Below are positions 1-6,445 of a stretch of 13,385 nucleotides of DNA, in pieces (position 1 is the first letter of the stretch; every line of letters starts with the position of its first letter). The position numbers and the translations under genes were made by a program. The stretch spans positions 1 through 13,385 of the forward strand of contig CAIXOY010000296.1 in NCBI GenBank assembly GCA_903921135.1, given 5' to 3'. The notes under the pieces were generated by a model that was not told the origin of the DNA, made no database searches, and saw nothing but the letters and a program-made list of their open reading frames with translations. Origin of the DNA: an uncultured Gammaproteobacteria bacterium. Its GTDB lineage: Bacteria; Pseudomonadota; Gammaproteobacteria; Pseudomonadales; UBA5518.

Positions 1-755
1 GTGTGGCGGTTCATCATGCCCGACACCGCGCGCGCCATGTCTTCGCCGGCGATCTTGAGATAGTCGTAGACGTAGCTCTTCAGGCGCGACTCGCCGTCAT
101 CGGCAAGCGAGCACCAGAAGCCGGCCATGCGATAGGGCTTGTCGGTTCGACCGGCCTCTTCCCAGGCGCGATCGGCCATGTCCTGCATGTGGCGGATCTC
201 GTTCGCCTCGCCATTCAGGGCGAAGGAGTAGATGCCCTGCGCCCAGCGCGAGGCACGCTGCATGCTTTTGGGGCCCATCGCCCCCACGAGGATCGGCGGT
301 CCGCCAGCCTGCACGGGATCGGGGCCCACAGGGTCTGCGCCCTCGAAAGGCGGCTCGCCGGCCCAGATGCGGCGCATCTCGGCGACCTGATCGTCCATGC
401 GCTGGTGACGCTTGGCGAAAGAGGCACCCACGGCCTGGTAGTCCTTCTCACGGCCGCCCACGCCAACGGTGACGGTAACGCGCCCGCCAGAGAGCTGGTC
501 CAGAGTCGCGATTTCTTTCGCGGCCCACACCGCAGAGTGCATGGGCAGCACGTAGAGCGAGGGCACGATGCGCACGCGCTCGGTGACCGCAGCAGCGGCG
601 GCCAGCAGCACGCGCATGTCGAAGGTGTAGCCGGTGATGCGTTCACCGCAGGAGAGGCTGTGGAAGGGGCCGGCGTCGATGGCGCGGCACCATTGCAGGA
701 TCGTGGCGCGGTCGTAGTCGCGCTCCATGTAGGGCAGGCAGATTCCGTAGCGCAT
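1..755 (-). CDS. LLM-class flavin-dependent oxidoreductase, C-terminus beyond window
   Basis: This is a luciferase-like (LLM) TIM-barrel oxidoreductase, expected to be cytosolic and to use FMN or F420; the substrate cannot be told from sequence. The frame is open from the ATG at 755 to the left edge, giving 251 residues without a stop. It begins MRYGICLPYM and carries the typical family stretch PMHSAVWAAKEIATLDQLSG, then GGREKDYQAVGASF followed by R-x-x-R-M and RRIWAG, and later GGPPILVGAMGPKS. An in-frame ATG at 764 is also possible, but a GAAGAG Shine-Dalgarno lies about 9 bases before 755 and touches the 764 codon, so 755 is preferred. It follows the PilZ gene by 58 bases on the same strand. 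The fold call is safe; the cofactor is not. F420 would be unexpected in most gammaproteobacteria. Confidence 0.85.
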   Translation of the reverse strand, partial: MRYGICLPYMERDYDRATILQWCRAIDAGPFHSLSCGERITGYTFDMRVLLAAAAAVTERVRIVPSLYVLPMHSAVWAAKEIATLDQLSGGRVTVTVGVGGREKDYQAVGASFAKRHQRMDDQVAEMRRIWAGEPPFEGADPVGPDPVQAGGPPILVGAMGPKSMQRASRWAQGIYSFALNGEANEIRHMQDMADRAWEEAGRTDKPYRMAGFWCSLADDGESRLKSYVYDYLKIAGEDMARAVSGMMNRH

Positions 756-785
756 CGTCAGCATCTCTTCGCGTGGGGAGCGCGG

Positions 786-791
786 AGTGTA
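786..791 (-). promoter_or_regulatory. possible -10 element before the LLM oxidoreductase gene
   Basis: The minus strand reads TACACT here, 4 of 6 matches to TATAAT, about 30 bases before the ATG at 755. No convincing -35 is visible. Its distance from the start is similar to that of the better -10 elements of ribA and nrdR in this window. It may be chance. Confidence 0.25.
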
Positions 792-813
792 ACGCCTGCG
801 CGGGCCACGGCGC

Positions 814-1446
814 TCAGTCGCCGGCAGCGTCTCTGGTTGCCGCCGCGAACGCACCCGGGCGCAACTCGCGCTCCTCGCGCATCTGCTGCAGGAGCTGGCT
901 TTGCCTGCGCATGATGTACTGGATCAGGAATTCCTGGTCTTCGGCCGGGATGGCCGCGAAATCCGCCTTGAGATCGTAGCCGCCATCCGGCCGCGGCGTG
1001 ATCTTCACGGCACGCGCCTGCAGTGCGAGGCGAGTGGCGTTCGGGGGAAAGAGAATCTCGACCAGCAGCCGCTCGCCGGGCTCGAAACGCTCGCCGCAGG
1101 AGAGCGCCATGCCGCAGGCGCTCAGATTCACCGCGTACTCCCGGAAGCTCGCACGCTGCGCGAGCTCCTCGTTCAGCTCCAGTGTCTGTATCACGTGGTC
1201 GAGCTTGCGGTTCAGCAACTCGGCGAGCTCGGCGACAGCCGGCGCCTGCACGCGGGCCGAGGCGATCAGCACGCCGAGGCGTCGATCGACATCTGCCATC
1301 ACATCAGAGCCACGCGCACGCGCACCGCTTTGCTCCTCTGCGGAGGCACGCCGCAAGCTCATCTGCAGCTGGTCATCGAGGCGGAAGAAACGTCGCCGGT
1401 CCTGAGCGCTCTGCGCCGGCGCGAAGCGCCGTGGTATGTCGGGCAT
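814..1446 (-). CDS. PilZ-domain protein with helical insertion
   Basis: This is a 210-residue PilZ-type protein, probably a cytosolic cyclic-di-GMP receptor or a degenerate relative. The two PilZ signatures are visible: an RxxxR element (RRFFR, residues 18-22) and NLSACG (NxSxxG, residues 107-112), followed by a beta-rich tail ending near residue 185. The two motifs are about 85 residues apart, far more than in a minimal PilZ domain. The intervening stretch (residues 45-98) is rich in Leu, Ala and charged residues and looks helical or coiled-coil. This recalls the tetrameric PilZ proteins described in Xanthomonas. The chosen ATG lies one base after the TGA of the pomB-like gene and has GAGGTG upstream. 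An extension to 1527 would overlap the upstream gene and adds only low-complexity residues. Co-transcription with the stator-like pair suggests it controls or joins that complex. Confidence 0.85.
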   Translation of the reverse strand: MPDIPRRFAPAQSAQDRRRFFRLDDQLQMSLRRASAEEQSGARARGSDVMADVDRRLGVLIASARVQAPAVAELAELLNRKLDHVIQTLELNEELAQRASFREYAVNLSACGMALSCGERFEPGERLLVEILFPPNATRLALQARAVKITPRPDGGYDLKADFAAIPAEDQEFLIQYIMRRQSQLLQQMREERELRPGAFAAATRDAAGD

Positions 1447-1447
1447 C

Positions 1448-2374
1448 TCAGGGCACCTCGGTGGCCTGCGGATCCAGCAGCGCCTCGAAGGTCGCCGCGG
1501 ACTGCGGTGTGTGGTTGCGCAGGGCATCGAGCGCCACGCGCAGCTCCGGCGTCAAGGTCCGGGTAATGACGATGTCGATGCGGTTCACCCGCCCGGTGCG
1601 TACGCGCGCATCCGCCGGTGGCCGTGTCGCGCCGTAGGCGAGCACCGTCAGCCGCTCGGCGATCACCGGCGCACGCGCCTGCAGCGCCTCGGCCACGGCC
1701 GCGGCACGGGCAGCCGAGAGGAACCAGTCGGAGGGCGCTCCGGGGGTTGCGCCCGCGTGATACGACCGGAGCAGGAACTCACCGGGCTCGGCCGCGAGCA
1801 ACGCGCCGAGTTCAGCGAGTTGGCTCTGCATGGCCGGGGTGAGCGTCGGCGACCCCGCCGCAAAGGAGCCCTTCTCGAGCACCCTCAAGACGGCGCTACG
1901 GCCACGGGCTTCGATCTCGATTTCGCCGCGGGCGATACCGGGGCCGAAACGCCCGGCAAGCCTCCCGGCTTCGGCCCTGGTTCCGGCGATCAACGCATTC
2001 ACACCGGATTTCACCGGATCCACAAGCGCGGGCGGCGGAGCCTCGGGCACCGCGGGGGCGGCAACGGGCGGCATGACGAGCGGCGGTAATTGGCCGCTGC
2101 CCCGCCAAGGAGAGTCCACCGGCACCGGCTCGCCCGCAGGGGCAAACGATCTCGCCACCACCGCATTGCCAAGAGGCACAGGCTCAGCGCCCAGCGCGCC
2201 AGCACGCCCGAAGCCTGCGCCCAGGCCCTCCGCCACCTGCGCGAAGCGGCGGTAATCAGGCCGCGAAAACGACAGGAGCACGACCGTGAAGCAGAGCATC
2301 ACCAGCAAGGTGGCCAGCAGCGTCGGCATCCACCGCGAGGCGGGGGATGCATCGGCGTGCGTGAGCGCCTGCAT
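1448..2374 (-). CDS. pomB: PomB/MotB-like OmpA-family protein lacking key Asp residues
   Basis: This 308-residue inner-membrane protein has the MotB/PomB plan: a short cytoplasmic N-terminus, one transmembrane helix (about residues 15-37), a Pro/Ala-rich periplasmic linker (75-125) and a C-terminal OmpA-like domain (about 150-272). Homology to Vibrio PomB is clear at SFS-x2-D-x3-F just after the helix, at EIEIEARG, at EKGSFAAGS and at SDWFLSAARA. The helix WMPTLLATLLVMLCF aligns without gaps to PomB WMGTFADLMSLLMCF, which places Ala21 where the essential ion-binding Asp belongs; the helix has no acidic residue. The OmpA-like GHTDN motif reads YHAGA (205-209), losing the peptidoglycan-binding Asp, while the LSxxRA Arg is kept. 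It lies 10 bases after the pomA-like gene with a GGGAGC ribosome site. Conventional stator function is doubtful; a recruited new role or decay are both possible. Confidence 0.85.
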   Translation of the reverse strand: MQALTHADASPASRWMPTLLATLLVMLCFTVVLLSFSRPDYRRFAQVAEGLGAGFGRAGALGAEPVPLGNAVVARSFAPAGEPVPVDSPWRGSGQLPPLVMPPVAAPAVPEAPPPALVDPVKSGVNALIAGTRAEAGRLAGRFGPGIARGEIEIEARGRSAVLRVLEKGSFAAGSPTLTPAMQSQLAELGALLAAEPGEFLLRSYHAGATPGAPSDWFLSAARAAAVAEALQARAPVIAERLTVLAYGATRPPADARVRTGRVNRIDIVITRTLTPELRVALDALRNHTPQSAATFEALLDPQATEVP

Positions 2375-2384
2375 GCCCGCTCCC

Positions 2385-3143
2385 TCAGGCCGGCGCCGCG
2401 CGGCGCTGCGCTTCGGGGAGGTAACGCTGCAGGGCGTCCTGCATGATGCGCGGGCTCTGGCCGGCCTGTATCGCCAGCAGTCCGTCGATCACCAGAGACT
2501 GCAACAGCGACTGCTGCGCCGAGCGCAAACGGAGCTTGTCGGCCAGCGGATAACAGACCAGATGCGCGATCAGCACGCCATACAGGGTGGCGAGTAGCGC
2601 GATGGCCATGCCGGGACCGAGCGCACGCGGATCGCCCAGATTTCCCAGCATTTGCACCAGCCCGACCAGCGTGCCGACCAGCCCCATGGCGGGTGCAGCC
2701 TCGGCCACGGCCAGCACGATGCGCTGGCCCCATTCGTGACGCTCGAGTGTGAGCAGGCGATCTTTTTCGAGGGTCTGGTGGAGCAATTCGGGGGCGTGTC
2801 CTTCTGCCACGAGTTTCAGGCCCTCTGCCATGAAGCGGTTGGGCGTGGCCTGATTCTTCAGCGCAAGCAGCCCGCCGTGACGGCTCAGGCTGGCAAGCTC
2901 CAGCAGCCGCGCGGCGACGCGGGACGGGTCCTCGGGCCGGTACAGGAAGGCCTGTGCCACCACGCGTGAGGCCCCCGCGAGTTGGGGCGCACCGAACTTG
3001 ACCATGACCACGAAAGCGGTGCCACCCAGCACCAGCAACAGCGAGGGCAGATCGAGGAACAGGCCCGGATCCCCGCCAAGGAAAACGGCGAGCAGCAGCA
3101 CGCACAGTGCGCCGGCCAAGCCGGTGATGGTCGTCAGGTCCAC
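2385..3143 (-). CDS. pomA: PomA/MotA-like stator protein
   Basis: This 252-residue polytopic inner-membrane protein aligns with Vibrio PomA almost without gaps along its length. Four transmembrane helices are visible at about residues 6-22, 31-49, 145-168 and 178-198. The core motif PAMGLVGTLVGL (151-162) is intact, with Thr158 and Thr186 at the PomA positions, and DGLLAIQAGQSPR (220-232) closes the C-terminal cytoplasmic part. In the cytoplasmic loop Arg88 is kept, but the FliG-facing acids Glu96, Glu97 and Glu99 of PomA are Lys, Asn and Ala. The GTG at 3143 matches the PomA N-terminus (MDLATLLG against VDLTTITG) and has GGAGG about 11 bases upstream. A TTG at 3191 would add 16 unsupported residues. 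It is divergent from xseB, as in Vibrio, and lies behind a sigma-54 promoter match. Confidence 0.92.
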   Translation of the reverse strand: MDLTTITGLAGALCVLLLAVFLGGDPGLFLDLPSLLLVLGGTAFVVMVKFGAPQLAGASRVVAQAFLYRPEDPSRVAARLLELASLSRHGGLLALKNQATPNRFMAEGLKLVAEGHAPELLHQTLEKDRLLTLERHEWGQRIVLAVAEAAPAMGLVGTLVGLVQMLGNLGDPRALGPGMAIALLATLYGVLIAHLVCYPLADKLRLRSAQQSLLQSLVIDGLLAIQAGQSPRIMQDALQRYLPEAQRRAAPA

Positions 3144-3193
3144 GCTGGATTGCGCCTCCCGTGCGCGTCTCGGGGAAAAGCCTTGTCGCAAAA

Positions 3194-3210
3194 TGCACGC
3201 GCCATGCCAG
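3194..3210 (-). promoter_or_regulatory. sigma-54 (-24/-12) promoter of the pomAB-pilZ operon
   Basis: The minus strand reads CTGGCATGGCGCGTGCA, matching YTGGCACGRNNNTTGCW at all but two of its positions, with the diagnostic GG-N10-GC spacing and a following TTTT. Transcription would start near 3183, leaving a leader of about 40 bases to the GTG at 3143. Sigma-54 control is common for polar flagellar genes in this class. The match is seen; activity is inferred. Confidence 0.65.
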
Positions 3211-3232
3211 CGCGGCAGGGATGCCGCGCAGA

Positions 3233-3261
3233 TTGCCTTGGAGCACCCTTCAAGCTAGTGT
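3233..3261 (+). promoter_or_regulatory. possible sigma-70 promoter of xseB-ispA-dxs
   Basis: TTGCCT, a 17-base spacer and TAGTGT lie upstream of xseB, with an expected start near 3268. The -10 matches TATAAT at only 3 positions, so the call is weak. The spacing, and the lack of anything better in the divergent intergenic region, are the reasons to list it. Its -10 overlaps the left arm of the inverted repeat at 3257-3278. Confidence 0.3.
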
Positions 3262-3278
3262 CCAACTTTCAGGACACT
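3257..3278. promoter_or_regulatory. perfect 7-bp inverted repeat in the divergent promoter region
   Basis: AGTGTCC, then 8 bases, then GGACACT. The dyad is centred about 85 bases upstream of the predicted sigma-54 start site of the pomAB-pilZ operon, a usual distance for an enhancer-binding activator. It also overlaps the weak xseB promoter candidate. It may therefore be an operator or upstream activating site, or a short hairpin in the xseB leader. Confidence 0.45.
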
Positions 3279-3291
3279 CGCCGGAGCCGCC

Positions 3292-3540
3292 GTGGCTGAC
3301 ACACCCAAAACCCCCGATTTCGAGCAGGCGCTGGCCGCGCTCGAGGCGCTGGTCGAGAAGATGGAGGACGGGGATCTCAGCCTCGAGGCATCCCTCTCGG
3401 CGTTCGAGCAGGGCGTAAAGCTGACGCAGGAGTGCCAGCGCGCGCTGGGCGAGGCGCAGCAGCGGGTGCAGGTACTGATGCAGCAAGACGGTGCAACCCG
3501 CCTCGTCCCCTTCGCCGACACCGGCGACAGCCCGGGCTGA
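3292..3540 (+). CDS. xseB: exodeoxyribonuclease VII small subunit
   Basis: The 82-residue product is the small subunit of exonuclease VII. It pairs with XseA, encoded elsewhere, to degrade single-stranded DNA to oligonucleotides in the cytosol. The family core is plain: FEQALAALEALVEKMEDGDL (residues 10-29), SLEASLSAFEQGVKL and the following helix with ECQRALGEAQQRV. Length is normal for the family. The start is a GTG with GGAG about 8 bases before it. The gene ends immediately before ispA and is divergent from the pomA-like gene, the order seen in Vibrio and other gammaproteobacteria. Confidence 0.96.
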   Translation: MADTPKTPDFEQALAALEALVEKMEDGDLSLEASLSAFEQGVKLTQECQRALGEAQQRVQVLMQQDGATRLVPFADTGDSPG

Positions 3541-3546
3541 GTGCCC

Positions 3547-4446
3547 ATGCACGCGCCGGCCTCCACCCTCGACATCCACCGCGCCCGCATCGAAGCGGCC
3601 CTGGAGCGGCTGTTGCCGCCGCCGGATCCTGCCCTGCCCGAGCGCCGCGTCGTCGAGGCCATGCGTTACAGCCTGCTCGCGGGCGGCAAGCGCCTGCGCC
3701 CCGTGTTGTGCCTCGCGGCCGCGGAAGCCGTGGGCGGCCCGAATGCCGCCGCAGCGGATGTCGATCGCGCCTGTGCTGCCATCGAGTGTGTGCACACCTA
3801 TTCGCTGATCCACGACGATCTCCCGGCGATGGACGACGACGATCTGCGCCGCGGCAAACCCACCTGCCACCGCGCCTTCGACGAAGCCACTGCCATCCTC
3901 GCGGGGGATGCCTTGCAGGTGCTGGCCTTCGAGATGCTGTGCGAGGCAGACGGGATCCAGGCTGACACCCGACTCGCGTTGCTGGCAACGCTGGCAAGCG
4001 CGAGCGGCGTCTCCGGCATGGTCGGGGGTCAGGCGATGGATCTCGCCTGCGTCGGGCAGGCAGTGGCACAACCCGCGCTGGAGCGCATGCACGCCTTGAA
4101 AACCGGCGCACTGATCCGTGCCGCGGTGCGGATGGGCGGGTTGCTGGGTGGCGCAAACTCCGAGGCACTCGATGCGCTGGACCGCTACGCCAGCGCCATC
4201 GGGCTCGCCTTCCAGGTGCAGGACGACATCCTGGACGGCACCGGCACCGCCGCCGCACTCGGCAAAGCGCCGGGCGCCGACGCGGCGCGCGACAAACCCA
4301 CCTTCCTCAGCCTGATGGGTGAGCGGGCCGCGGCCGACTACGCGCAGGCACTGTGCAAACGTTCGGTGCAGGCACTCGCACCCTTCGGCGAGCGGGCACA
4401 GCCGCTCGCGGACATCGCCCGCTTCATCGTGGCCCGTGACAGATGA
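3547..4446 (+). CDS. ispA: farnesyl diphosphate synthase
   Basis: This 299-residue cytosolic prenyltransferase condenses dimethylallyl and geranyl diphosphate with isopentenyl diphosphate to give farnesyl diphosphate, the precursor of ubiquinone side chains and undecaprenyl carriers. The first Asp-rich motif is DDLPAMDDDD (residues 90-99) and the second is DDILD (226-230). GGKRLRP (47-53), KTGALIRAAVR and FQVQDD are also present, and similarity to E. coli IspA holds over the full length. The ATG at 3547 is preferred; a GTG at 3541, directly after the xseB stop, would add two residues and could be the coupled start. No strong Shine-Dalgarno is visible for either. It sits between xseB and dxs, so early and middle isoprenoid steps are encoded together. 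Confidence 0.97.
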   Translation: MHAPASTLDIHRARIEAALERLLPPPDPALPERRVVEAMRYSLLAGGKRLRPVLCLAAAEAVGGPNAAAADVDRACAAIECVHTYSLIHDDLPAMDDDDLRRGKPTCHRAFDEATAILAGDALQVLAFEMLCEADGIQADTRLALLATLASASGVSGMVGGQAMDLACVGQAVAQPALERMHALKTGALIRAAVRMGGLLGGANSEALDALDRYASAIGLAFQVQDDILDGTGTAAALGKAPGADAARDKPTFLSLMGERAAADYAQALCKRSVQALAPFGERAQPLADIARFIVARDR

Positions 4447-4503
4447 TTGCGGCATCATGACAACTCCCCTGAAAAAACGGCCACAGAGCCGGGCAGACAG
4501 CAC

Positions 4504-6420
4504 ATGAAGGTCTTCACCCAGATCCCGCGCACCCGCCCCGTCACACCGCTGCTCGACACGGTGAACGTGCCGGAAGACCTGCGCGAACTCTCCCCCGGCG
4601 AACTCCCGCGCCTCGCAGACGAACTGCGCGAGTACCTGCTCTACAGCGTGGGCCAGACGGGCGGGCACTTCGGCGCAGGGCTCGGCGTGGTGGAACTCAC
4701 CGTCGCGCTGCACTACATCTTCGAGACGCCCTTCGACCGAGTGCTCTGGGACGTGGGCCACCAGAGCTACCCGCACAAGATCCTCACGGGCAGGCGGGAG
4801 GCGATGCTCACGATGCGCAAGGCCGGCGGTCTTGCGGCCTTCAACAACCGCGCCGAGAGCGAGTACGACGCCTTCGGCGTGGGCCACTCCAGCACCAGCA
4901 TCAGCGCCGCACTCGGCATGGCGCTGGCAGCGCGCACGCGCAATGAGCGCCGGCGCGTGGCAGCAGTGATCGGCGACGGCGCGATGACAGCAGGCATGGC
5001 CTTCGAGGCGCTGAACCACGCCTCGCACACGGACGCTGACCTTCTGGTGGTGCTGAATGACAACCAGATGTCGATCTCGCGAAACGAGGGCGGGCTCGCG
5101 TCCTACTTCGCGCGGATCTGGGCAAGCCCGCTCTACAACACGATGCGCGAGGGCGGCAAACGCGTGCTCTCGCGGCTGCCAGGCCCCGCGCTCGAAATCG
5201 CGCGCCGCACAGAGGAACACATGAAGGGCATGGTGGCGCCCGGCACGCTCTTCGAGGAGCTGGGCTTCAACTACATCGGCCCCATAGACGGCCACGACCT
5301 GCCGCTGCTGATCGAGACCATGGGCCATGTGCGCGAGCGCCAGGGCCCGCAGTTGCTGCACGTGCTCACGGTGAAGGGCAAAGGCTTCGCGCCCGCAGAG
5401 CGCGACCCGGTGGGTTATCACGCCATCAACAAGATCGATCCCTCGCCCGCCACCGGCAAGCCCAAGGCGCCGCTGCCCAAGTACCAGGAGATCTTCGGCA
5501 GCTGGCTCTGCGACATGGCCGAGCAGGAACCGCTGCTGATCGGCATCACGCCGGCAATGTGCGAAGGCTCGGGCATGGTCGAGTTCTCGAAGCGCTTCCC
5601 GGACCGCTTCCATGACGTGGCCATCGCCGAGCAGCACGCCGTGACACTGGCGGCGGGTCTCGCCTGCGAGGAGATGAAACCCGTCGTCGCGATCTACTCC
5701 ACCTTCCTGCAGCGCGCCTACGACCAGCTGATACACGATGTGGCGCTACAGGATCTGGACGTGCTCTTCGCCATCGACCGCGCGGGGCTGGTGGGCGAGG
5801 ACGGCGCAACCCACGCTGGCAGTTTCGATCTCAGCTACCTGCGCTGCGTGCCGAACATGGTGGTGATGGCGCCCTCGGACGAAGACGAGACGCGCAAGCT
5901 CCTCAGCACCGGCTACTTCCACAAGGGCCCCGCGGCCGTGCGTTACCCGCGCGGCACCGGCCCGGGCACGCCCATAGAGCCCTCGCTGGAAACGGTGGAG
6001 ATCGGCCGCGGCCGGCAACTGCGCAAGGGCCGCGGCGTGGGCATCCTCGCCTTCGGGACGATGGTGACACCCTCGCTCGCGGCAGCCGAGGCGCTGAATG
6101 CCTCAGTGGCCGACATGCGTTTCGTCAAACCGCTGGACACGGAACTGGTGCTGGCCTTCGCCGCCAAACACTCGCTGCTGGTGACGGCCGAGGAAAACGC
6201 GCTGGCCGGTGGCGCCGGTGCCGCGGTGGCAGAGTTCCTGGCGGAACAGGGCATCGTGATGCCGGTGCTGCACATCGCCCTGCCAGACCGCTTCCTCGAG
6301 CACGGCAAGCCGCAAGACATGTTGAAAGACGCGGGTCTGGACGCGGCGGGCATCGAGGCTGCGATCAGGGCCCGCCTGAAGGCGCTGCGTCCGCCGCCAA
6401 AGAAACGCCCCGCGCGCTGA
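4504..6420 (+). CDS. dxs: 1-deoxy-D-xylulose-5-phosphate synthase
   Basis: The 638-residue thiamine-diphosphate enzyme condenses pyruvate with glyceraldehyde 3-phosphate to DXP. DXP enters the MEP isoprenoid pathway and also feeds thiamine and pyridoxal synthesis. Catalytic and cofactor residues are in place: His55 in GGHFGAGLG, His86 in VGHQSYPHK, the TPP motif GDGAM (157-161) with NDNQMS (185-190), His306 in YHAINKIDP, Glu376 in AIAEQHAV and His437 in DGATHAG. Length is normal. The ATG at 4504 matches the usual N-terminus; the open frame reaches back to a TTG at 4447, right after ispA, but those residues are not conserved. The 57-base gap to ispA contains no obvious terminator, so xseB-ispA-dxs probably form one transcript. 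It converges on ribA, with 25 bases between their ends. Confidence 0.98.
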   Translation: MKVFTQIPRTRPVTPLLDTVNVPEDLRELSPGELPRLADELREYLLYSVGQTGGHFGAGLGVVELTVALHYIFETPFDRVLWDVGHQSYPHKILTGRREAMLTMRKAGGLAAFNNRAESEYDAFGVGHSSTSISAALGMALAARTRNERRRVAAVIGDGAMTAGMAFEALNHASHTDADLLVVLNDNQMSISRNEGGLASYFARIWASPLYNTMREGGKRVLSRLPGPALEIARRTEEHMKGMVAPGTLFEELGFNYIGPIDGHDLPLLIETMGHVRERQGPQLLHVLTVKGKGFAPAERDPVGYHAINKIDPSPATGKPKAPLPKYQEIFGSWLCDMAEQEPLLIGITPAMCEGSGMVEFSKRFPDRFHDVAIAEQHAVTLAAGLACEEMKPVVAIYSTFLQRAYDQLIHDVALQDLDVLFAIDRAGLVGEDGATHAGSFDLSYLRCVPNMVVMAPSDEDETRKLLSTGYFHKGPAAVRYPRGTGPGTPIEPSLETVEIGRGRQLRKGRGVGILAFGTMVTPSLAAAEALNASVADMRFVKPLDTELVLAFAAKHSLLVTAEENALAGGAGAAVAEFLAEQGIVMPVLHIALPDRFLEHGKPQDMLKDAGLDAAGIEAAIRARLKALRPPPKKRPAR

Positions 6421-6445
6421 GCCGCGTGCGGGCTTGCCTGCGGAA

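Noticed and set aside
3..914. Plus-strand open frame of 303 codons at the left edge
   Set aside because: The minus strand here encodes a recognisable LLM oxidoreductase in a frame that reaches the window edge; the plus frame is its shadow.
2299..3246. Minus-strand open frame of 315 codons overlapping the pomA-like gene
   Set aside because: It is another frame over the PomA-like protein, whose alignment with PomA is clear; the product is Arg/Ala-rich and unlike any family.
3144..3291. FliA (sigma-28) promoter for the pomA-like operon
   Set aside because: A weak TGAAAGTT resemblance lacks a GCCGATAA-like -10 at the right distance; the sigma-54 match is far better.
3250..5736. Long minus-strand open frame of 828 codons across xseB, ispA and dxs
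   Set aside because: It lies antisense to three clear genes with conserved catalytic motifs. Its translation is rich in His, Arg, Gly and Ala, typical of a complementary frame in high-GC coding DNA.
6421..6445. Possible bidirectional terminator between dxs and ribA
   Set aside because: The 25-base gap gives only an imperfect GCGGGC/GCCTGC pairing with a 2-base loop and no T-tract.
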